Made by a program: the position numbers and the translations under genes. The notes under the pieces are model-generated. The model was not told the DNA's origin and did no database searches. It saw only the letters and a list, made by a program, of their open reading frames with translations. This document shows, piece after piece, positions 23,998-28,733 of a DNA stretch of 28,733 nucleotides (within the stretch, counting starts at the first letter, position 1; every line of letters starts with the position of its first letter). Source of the DNA: Giesbergeria sp. (GTDB lineage: Bacteria > Pseudomonadota > Gammaproteobacteria > Burkholderiales > Burkholderiaceae_C); assembly GCA_017987055.1 (NCBI GenBank), contig JAGNUJ010000004.1:1-28733 (forward strand), written 5' to 3'.

Positions 23998-24597
23998 TTA
24001 TTTGACCAAGGCCAACATCTCTTTGAACGCTGGATTTTCGCAACTGCGCAGCCATTCAAAGGCGACCATTTCGGTGGTCACCAGCTCGGCGCCAGCGCCG
24101 GCCAAGCGGTCAAACGCAGCGTCGCGATTGCGCTCAGTGCGCGAGCTGCAGGCATCGGTCACCACCCAGACATCAAACTCGTCTTCAATCAAATCCAGCG
24201 CGGTTTGCATCAGGCAGACATGCGCCTCGCAGCCAGCAATGACGATCATGCTGCGCTGCATCTCGGGCGCAGATTTTTGCAGGTGCTTGGGCAGGCTGCG
24301 GGCGTTGCCGCCTTGCGGTTTAGCCGGTGGGCGCAGCCACTCGCCCAAACCTTCTTCGGTGGCGCTGAAGTGCATTTTGGACAGCGTGCGGTCGCACAGT
24401 GCGCGCAGCGCCTCGTCGTTAGGCCCTAAGCGGGAAGGATTTTGCTCGGTGCCAATCACCGGAACTTGCATCAGTTTGGCCAATTGGGCTAAACGCATGG
24501 CGTTGGCCAAGGCACTAGCGCCCTCAAAAATGACCGGCATCAAGCGGGTCTGGTAATCGACCAGCACGAGTTGGGAGTCAGAAGCATCAAGCAACAT
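23998..24597 (-). CDS. isochorismatase-family cysteine hydrolase
   Basis: The 199-residue protein has the isochorismatase-like catalytic triad: Asp14 in LVLVDYQTRL, Lys74 in SKMHFSA, and Cys128 in GCEAHVCLMQTA, with the expected cis-peptide region just before. The family includes nicotinamidases and other amidases, and nothing here fixes the substrate. I recall related proteins annotated as generic hydrolases. I chose ATG 24597, which has GGA 8 bp upstream; a TTG at 24609 would add four residues. The right end of the IS200/IS605 relic begins only about 20 bp upstream of the start, so the native promoter may have been displaced and expression affected. Confidence 0.87.
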   Translation of the reverse strand: MLLDASDSQLVLVDYQTRLMPVIFEGASALANAMRLAQLAKLMQVPVIGTEQNPSRLGPNDEALRALCDRTLSKMHFSATEEGLGEWLRPPAKPQGGNARSLPKHLQKSAPEMQRSMIVIAGCEAHVCLMQTALDLIEDEFDVWVVTDACSSRTERNRDAAFDRLAGAGAELVTTEMVAFEWLRSCENPAFKEMLALVK

Positions 24598-24626
24598 AGT
24601 GTCGTCCAAATTGAGATTGACATCCT

Positions 24627-24646
24627 CCCCGCCCTAAAGGACGGGG
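24627..24646 (-). other. IS200/IS605 right-end hairpin, possible omega-RNA scaffold relic
   Basis: CCCCGCCC and GGACGGGG flank TAAA. On the minus-strand RNA the single mismatch becomes a G-U pair, so the helix would hold. The sequence GGGGAGGATGTCAA beyond it is a common right-end motif of this IS group. In TnpB systems the guide RNA overlaps the 3' end of tnpB and this right end. The tnpB stop codon lies in the loop. Confidence 0.5.
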
Positions 24647-25095
24647 ATTCCTACTGCCAGACGGCGATGTCGCGCCGCGAGAATGTTTTTGGCGGCGTTT
24701 ACGCCTCTGTCGTGGACAGTAGCGCAAGTGCTACAAACCCATTCTCTTATTCGCAAACCCGCTCTACCTTTCGGACTGCTGGCGGGAATCGTCCCGCAGC
24801 ACGAACAAGTCTGGGTTGAATAACTTGCATTGACTACCTCAAAGACGATACCGGCCTGATGGCTCTTGTATTCCAACATCGTCTTGAACATCGACCCGCC
24901 TGCGTCTAGCGTGCTTTTGGCCATTTTGGTTTTGACCAGCTTGCTACTGGCCACATCACCGTCAAAAGGGCGCGCCGCTTTGGCCGAGGTGGCGTTGATA
25001 TGGTTCCAGACCTGATTGACTTCGCGTGCCACCTGACACAGCACTTTGGCGTGCTTGTCTTTGAGGCGCAGTTTGAGGGTTTTGATGCAATCCAT
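24634..25095 (-). pseudogene. tnpB/OrfB relic 1, internal deletion
   Basis: The 153-codon frame joins a TnpB N-terminus (MDCIKTLKLRLKDKHAKVL, REVNQVWNH) directly to the C-terminal third (SKLVKTKMAKSTLDAG). It then has the zinc finger CSCCG ... CSTC and the last RuvC motif HDRGVNAAKNIL. Full members have about 350-400 residues. The first RuvC aspartate motif is missing, and a segment that is normally FEEVNE reads FEVVNA. It therefore cannot be an active RNA-guided nuclease. The finger and RNA-binding end survive. Confidence 0.8.
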
Positions 25096-25149
25096 AGCGG
25101 GATTATGGGTTCAAATAAGGGCGAGATACAAGCCCTGCGGGCTAAGGTC

Positions 25150-25328
25150 AACAGCCCGCTACTGGCCACGTTGCCCACGAAGATGGCGGCGTTTTCTTGC
25201 AACAGCTTGCTGCTGAACTGGTGCAGCGCGTCTTTGCGCTGGTTTTTGCGCTGGTTTTTGATTTGGGCGTGAATGGCTTTGGCGCGCTTGTCTTTGAGGC
25301 GTAGTTTCAGGGTTTTGGTGCAATCCAT
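25150..25328 (-). pseudogene. tnpB/OrfB relic 2, N-terminal and middle fragment
   Basis: MDCTKTLKLRLKDKRAK is followed at once by IKNQRKNQRKDALHQFSSKL and AAIFVGNVASS, which is the middle piece missing from relic 1. The sequence then loses similarity. Relics 1 and 2 are therefore complementary pieces of the same ancestral gene, separated by a duplicated start. Confidence 0.7.
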
Positions 25329-25478
25329 AGCGGGTTTATAGGGCAAAGCAAGGGGGTCAACGATCGCGCTGCGCCATCTGCGCTAGATCAGTGTTTGGGG
25401 GGTTTCTCCATGCATTGAGCTGCGTTTGGATCTATTTCGCCCGAATGGATGGCGGCGGGCGTGTTACCCTCGCGCCCC

Positions 25479-26204
25479 ATGTCTAAATGGTTTTGCACTC
25501 TCGCCCTCCTGCTGGCAAGCACCGCCCACGCAGTACACGCCACCCCCACCACTTCAAGCCCAGAGACCAACGACGTCGTTGACCACTGGATGATGAATCC
25601 TCCTGAGGTGATTGACCGTTGGCTAGCCCCCCAAAAAACCAAGCCTGTCGTCGCTAGCGCACAAATAGACAGTGTGGCCGACCGCTGGATGATGAATCCG
25701 CACGAAGTCATCGACCGCTGGATGAACCAAGGCAGCGCTAAAGCCACCGATAAAGCGTCCAGCATGATGAGCCAGCTCGATGCCGCGCGCAATGACGTTG
25801 CAGACAAAACCGCTGACCTCGTCACCACCGCGATGGGCTTGCTGGGCGTGCCTTATCGCCGTGGCGGCAACAGCGCTGAAACTGGCTTTGACTGCAGTGG
25901 CTTTGTCCGCAGCATTTACAGCCAAACCGTCGGTATGGTGCTGCCGCGCCGCGCCGTCGAGCAAGCAGCGGCCACGCAAACCATTGACAAAAAAGAGCTC
26001 AAACCGGGTGACTTGGTATTTTTCAACACCATGCGCCGCACCTTTAGCCATGTCGGCATCTACATTGGCGATGGCAAATTTGTGCATTCACCGCGCACCG
26101 GCAAAACGGTGCGGGTCGAAAGCATGCAAGATTCTTACTGGAAAAAGCGCTTTAACGGCGCTCGCCGTGTCGTCGATTACTCCCTGACCGCGCAAGTCCA
26201 ATAA
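25479..26204 (+). CDS. secreted NlpC/P60 (C40) cell-wall peptidase with N-terminal repeat
   Basis: This 241-residue protein starts with a signal peptide (MSKWFCTLALLLASTAHA), so it is exported to the periplasm, where it would cut D-Glu-diaminopimelate stem-peptide bonds. The C-terminal papain-like domain (about 105-235) has Cys139 in GFDCSGFVRSIY, His191 in FSHVGIYIGDG and His203 in KFVHSPRTG. Between signal and enzyme lies an unusual pair of 17-residue repeats at 33-49 and 66-82, each WMMNP-EVIDRW, spaced 33 residues apart. I do not know this motif; it could bind the wall or a partner. I chose ATG 25479 because the signal peptide begins there. The glsB-type gene follows after 3 bp. Confidence 0.9.
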   Translation: MSKWFCTLALLLASTAHAVHATPTTSSPETNDVVDHWMMNPPEVIDRWLAPQKTKPVVASAQIDSVADRWMMNPHEVIDRWMNQGSAKATDKASSMMSQLDAARNDVADKTADLVTTAMGLLGVPYRRGGNSAETGFDCSGFVRSIYSQTVGMVLPRRAVEQAAATQTIDKKELKPGDLVFFNTMRRTFSHVGIYIGDGKFVHSPRTGKTVRVESMQDSYWKKRFNGARRVVDYSLTAQVQ

Positions 26205-26207
26205 GCC

Positions 26208-26456
26208 ATGCTCTCCCTCATCGGAACCATTTTTGTCGGCCTGATTGTGGGTCTGATTGCCCGCGCCATCAAACCCGGCGATGACAAACTGGGCTGGACC
26301 ATGACTGCCCTGCTGGGCATTGGCGGCTCTTTTCTTGCCAGCTACGCCGGCAGCGCGATGGGCTGGTACCCACCCGGCGCGCCCGCTGGCTGGATTGCCT
26401 CCATCATCGGCGCCGTGGTTTTGCTGGTGATTTACGGCTTGGTCAAAAAGAAATAA
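26208..26456 (+). CDS. GlsB/YeaQ/YmgE-family stress-response membrane protein
   Basis: This 82-residue protein of the transglycosylase-associated family (Pfam Transgly_assoc) has three short membrane helices rich in Gly and Ala. Characteristic segments are GTIFVGLIVGLIARAIKPG and ALLGIGGSFLASYAG. The family is induced by osmotic or general stress in many bacteria, and its molecular role is not known. It starts 3 bp after the NlpC/P60 stop and surely shares its transcript. It converges on the RlmI-like gene with a 3-bp gap, leaving no room for a terminator between the two. Confidence 0.9.
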   Translation: MLSLIGTIFVGLIVGLIARAIKPGDDKLGWTMTALLGIGGSFLASYAGSAMGWYPPGAPAGWIASIIGAVVLLVIYGLVKKK

Positions 26457-26459
26457 GCC

Positions 26460-27416
26460 TCACAGGGGCGGCGCCCGGTACACCAGCACCTTGAGCGCAC
26501 GCTCAGGCGCCATATCGGCAAAAACGGCCGGATTGGCCAGCCGCTCGACAAAGACCAACTCTGGCGCCAAGTCGCGCATTTGGTCTTGCAGAAAATCCAT
26601 GCCCAGCTCTGGCGCATTCAGGCACAGCAGCGCGTGGCCGTCAGGCGCGAGCAAATCGGGTAAACGGCGCATCAGGCGGGCGTAGTCTTTGGTGGCAATA
26701 AAACTGCCTTTTTGAAAACTGGGCGGGTCAACAATCACCAAGCCATAGGGGCCGCTGCGGGTGATTTTTCCCCACGTACTAAAGATGTCGTGCGCCAAAA
26801 AACTCGCCCCAGTGGTAATGCCGTTGAGTTGGTGGTTGTACTGGCCGGTGGCAATGGCACTGCGCGACATATCGACGTTGACCACTTGGCGCGCACCGGC
26901 CTGCAGCGCCACCACCGAAAACGCGCAGGTGTAGGCAAACAAATTCAGCACCTTGGTGGCGTGATAAGCAGTGCCAGCCGCCACCTGCGCGGCAATGTAG
27001 TCATGCACCCAGCGCCGCCCCTGCGCCATGTCCAAAAACAGGCCGTGGTTTTGCCCCTTATCAACCTGCACGCGAAACTGCGCGCCCCGCTCAGTGACGG
27101 TGTGCGGCTCGGGCACGCTGCCGGCCATCAAACGCGTATCGGTGCCGCGCCCGTGGCGGTACTGAAACACCCAGTTCAGCGGCGCGCCCTCGGGCGCAAT
27201 CTGCTGCCAGCGCTGCGCTAGCGCAGCGCCCACTGTCGCCAAATCGGCGTCACTGACTGGGGCAAAGCTGGTCAGCACCCACACTGGCGGATAGGCGTCC
27301 AGCGCCCACTGCTCGCAGCCGGGAAATAAACCACCGCGCCCATGGAACACGCGCTGCGCCTCGGTGGGCAGCGACAGGGCGGCAATGGCATCGAGCAAGG
27401 CTTGCATGGTGGGCAT
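26460..27416 (-). CDS. RlmI-like class I SAM-dependent methyltransferase
   Basis: The 318-residue protein matches the C-terminal catalytic part of RlmI/RlmK-type 23S rRNA methyltransferases. It has DKGQNHGLFLDMAQGRRWV, the SAM motif VLNLFAYTCAFSVVALQAGA (about 157-175), NVDMSRSAIATG and the active-site DPPSFQKGSF (230-239). The N-terminal PUA domain of RlmI is replaced by about 110 unrelated residues. Methylation of rRNA is a fair guess, but the target is unproven. The start is uncertain: ATG 27416 is my choice, ATG 27407 and TTG 27452 are options, and none has a clear ribosome binding site. A dispersed repeat copy lies just upstream (27458-27529). Confidence 0.82.
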   Translation of the reverse strand: MPTMQALLDAIAALSLPTEAQRVFHGRGGLFPGCEQWALDAYPPVWVLTSFAPVSDADLATVGAALAQRWQQIAPEGAPLNWVFQYRHGRGTDTRLMAGSVPEPHTVTERGAQFRVQVDKGQNHGLFLDMAQGRRWVHDYIAAQVAAGTAYHATKVLNLFAYTCAFSVVALQAGARQVVNVDMSRSAIATGQYNHQLNGITTGASFLAHDIFSTWGKITRSGPYGLVIVDPPSFQKGSFIATKDYARLMRRLPDLLAPDGHALLCLNAPELGMDFLQDQMRDLAPELVFVERLANPAVFADMAPERALKVLVYRAPPL

Positions 27417-27457
27417 AGTTAACAACGGCTTCAAACAATTAAATGGGCACAAGAATG

Positions 27458-27529
27458 CGGCTATTTTCAGGCCATTTAGGCCTCTAGCCCTTTAAATACG
27501 TGCGTTATTAGCTATTATTTTGATAACCC
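27458..27529 (-). repeat. dispersed repeat, copy upstream of the chemoreceptor gene
   Basis: On the minus strand it reads AAATAATAGCTAATAACGCACG, then TATTTAAAGGGCTAGAGGCC, close to the prpE-upstream copy. It lies between the divergent RlmI-like and chemoreceptor genes, so it may affect their promoters. Confidence 0.8.
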
Positions 27530-27601
27530 ATCGCCGATACAAATATTTTCACTCCCTGATAGCATCTAGCCATCACGTCGATGTAAATAAGGGAAAACAC
27601 T

Positions 27602-28733
27602 GTGGGCACTCAAAAAATAACGGTCAGACAAAGTCTCTACTTGGGGTTTGGCGCCATGATTGTGGTGATGCTGGGCGTGACCATTGCCGCCATCGTCAAG
27701 GTGCAAGCCATCGAGTCGGCACTCAAACTCAATAGCGAACAGCACGCGGTGATGCAGCGCCACGCCATCAACTTTCGTGGATCGGCACACGATAGGGCCA
27801 TTGCGATTCGCGACATGGTGCTGGCCGAAACCGCTGCTGAGCGCCAAAAAGAAGCGGCCACTATCGCTGATTTAGCGGCGTTTTATGCCCAATCAGCCGT
27901 ACCGCTACAGCAGTTGATCGAGCGCTCGGCCAACGTCGTTGCCCTGAAAAAATTCAATGCTGACATCCAAGCTATGGAAGCGCAAGCGACGCAAACCACT
28001 GCCGCCATCATCCAAAAAATGGAGGCCGGTGACACTGAAGGCGCAAAGCAACAACTGTGGACACAGGCCAAGCCACAGTACGTGCAGTGGTTAGCGGCGA
28101 TTAACCGGCTCATTGACTTCAAAGAAGTCAACATCCAAGCGCAAAACACCACCGCGCTGGAGGGCGCCAAAGGCTTTTTGACGGTAATGCTGGCCGCTAT
28201 GTGCGTGGCGCTGGTGATGGCGGTGTTGTTAGCGTGGTGGATTTCGCGCAGCGTGCTGATGCAGCTGGGCGCTGAACCCGCAGAGCTGGGCGCCGTGGCC
28301 GAGCGCGTGGCGCAAGGCGACCTCAGCCCCGTGCGCAACGCCGCGCAGGCCCCCGAGGGCAGCGTGCTGGCCTCGCTGGTGAAGATGCAGCGCAGCCTGA
28401 GCGAGCTGGTCAGCCGGGTGCGCGAAGCGTCGGATGCGATTGCCACCGGTGCCGAAGAAATTGCCAACGGCAACACCGACCTGTCGCACCGCACCGAGCA
28501 GCAAGCATCCAGCCTGCAGCAAACCAGCGCCTCGATGGCCGAGATGAACAGCACCGTGCAACACAACGCCGACACCGCGCGCCAAGCCACCGAGTTGGCC
28601 GGCGGCGCCAGTGCCACCGCGCAAAAAGGCGGTCAGGTGGTGGGCGAGGTGGTGACGACGATGCAAGAGATCACCGCCAGCTCGCACAAAATTGCCGACA
28701 TCATTGGCGTGATTGACTCGATTGCCTTCCAAA
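27602..28733 (+). CDS. methyl-accepting chemotaxis protein, N-terminal part (cut by window edge)
   Basis: The frame runs off the right edge after 377 codons. It starts with GTG, supported by AAGGGAA 8 bp upstream; no ATG precedes it in frame. A first membrane helix (about 13-33) is followed by a four-helix-bundle periplasmic sensor with VQAIESALKLNSEQHAVMQRH. A second helix comes at about 190-213, then a HAMP linker with LGAEPAELGAVAERVAQGDL. The cytoplasmic signalling coiled coil follows, with NTDLSHRTEQQASSLQQTSA and HNADTARQATELA, typical of Tar/Tsr-like receptors of Burkholderiales. The hairpin tip contacting CheA/CheW lies outside the window. The ligand is unknown. Confidence 0.92.
   Translation, partial: MGTQKITVRQSLYLGFGAMIVVMLGVTIAAIVKVQAIESALKLNSEQHAVMQRHAINFRGSAHDRAIAIRDMVLAETAAERQKEAATIADLAAFYAQSAVPLQQLIERSANVVALKKFNADIQAMEAQATQTTAAIIQKMEAGDTEGAKQQLWTQAKPQYVQWLAAINRLIDFKEVNIQAQNTTALEGAKGFLTVMLAAMCVALVMAVLLAWWISRSVLMQLGAEPAELGAVAERVAQGDLSPVRNAAQAPEGSVLASLVKMQRSLSELVSRVREASDAIATGAEEIANGNTDLSHRTEQQASSLQQTSASMAEMNSTVQHNADTARQATELAGGASATAQKGGQVVGEVVTTMQEITASSHKIADIIGVIDSIAFQ

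Larger units (their letters stand above)
24617..25347 (-). mobile_element. decayed IS200/IS605-type element (tnpB only)
   Basis: The region holds two overlapping relics of one tnpB (OrfB) type gene on the minus strand and a right end with a subterminal hairpin near 24627-24646. About 60 bp at 25054-25114 and 25287-25347 are near-identical direct repeats (both encode MDC-KTLKLRLKDK), so part of the gene was duplicated and both copies have since lost different middles. No tnpA is visible and I cannot place the left end with confidence. Confidence 0.75.

Noticed and set aside
25645..25670. possible repeat copy in the NlpC/P60 gene (GCTAGCGCACAA)
   Set aside because: Twelve bases match the ABC-F copy, but the flanks do not align and there is no second half. 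It is mentioned only as a hint.
1..28733. CRISPR array, tRNA, rRNA or prophage
   Set aside because: I saw no regularly spaced repeats with unique spacers, no tRNA-like cloverleaf with a CCA-type end, no rRNA sequence and no phage genes.

Overview
The window looks like chromosomal DNA of a betaproteobacterium of the order Burkholderiales, most likely family Comamonadaceae. This rests on the gene families and their order (pilU-like ATPase, dapE, prmB, ABC-F; phaC-phaA-phaB; pgeF beside a fumarylpyruvate-hydrolase-like gene), on moderate to high GC, and on a dispersed repeat built around a TAGCTRCTAGCGC core. The assignment is by recognition only.

Layout. 1-1941: start of a methylmalonyl-CoA mutase gene (minus, cut by the window edge), a divergent GntR/FCD regulator and a dihaem cytochrome c. 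2030-3543: the wreck of a CheB-CheR-EAL signalling gene, flanked by two long direct copies of the dispersed repeat. 3592-7025: dusA, converging on a membrane CHASE-GGDEF-EAL c-di-GMP protein. 7092-9365: a PHA depolymerase behind a strong promoter and a near-perfect palindrome, then an RnfB-like ferredoxin. 9416-14947: a pilU-like ATPase, dapE, prmB and an ABC-F ATPase, closely spaced. 15042-15236: a possible 27-residue ORF and two terminators. 15277-19124: the PHA operon phaC-phaA-phaB on the minus strand. 19246-21771: a small membrane protein, pgeF, a fumarylacetoacetase-family gene and a zinc-ribbon Nudix hydrolase. 21847-24597: a long shared terminator, prpE and an isochorismatase-family hydrolase. 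24617-25347: decayed IS200/IS605-type tnpB fragments whose right-end hairpin survives. 25479-28733: an NlpC/P60 peptidase, a GlsB-type membrane protein, an RlmI-like methyltransferase and the 5' part of a chemotaxis receptor.

How the genes fit together. Carbon storage dominates: phaCAB makes polyhydroxyalkanoate and phaZ breaks it down inside the cell. prpE and the mutase would feed propionate through propionyl-CoA and methylmalonyl-CoA to succinyl-CoA. Two c-di-GMP proteins (one dead), a pilus ATPase and a chemoreceptor point to a motile or surface-responsive lifestyle.

Most notable observations. (1) A short repeat occurs about nine times in 28.7 kb and lies inside four protein-coding genes without breaking their frames. 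Three of these copies (dapE, prmB, pgeF) are read in the same orientation and frame and give related peptides, much like Rickettsia palindromic elements. (2) The only dapE here has lost several catalytic and metal-binding residues next to its repeat copy. (3) The PHA depolymerase has a candidate palindromic operator and an unusual Ala-rich basic tail.
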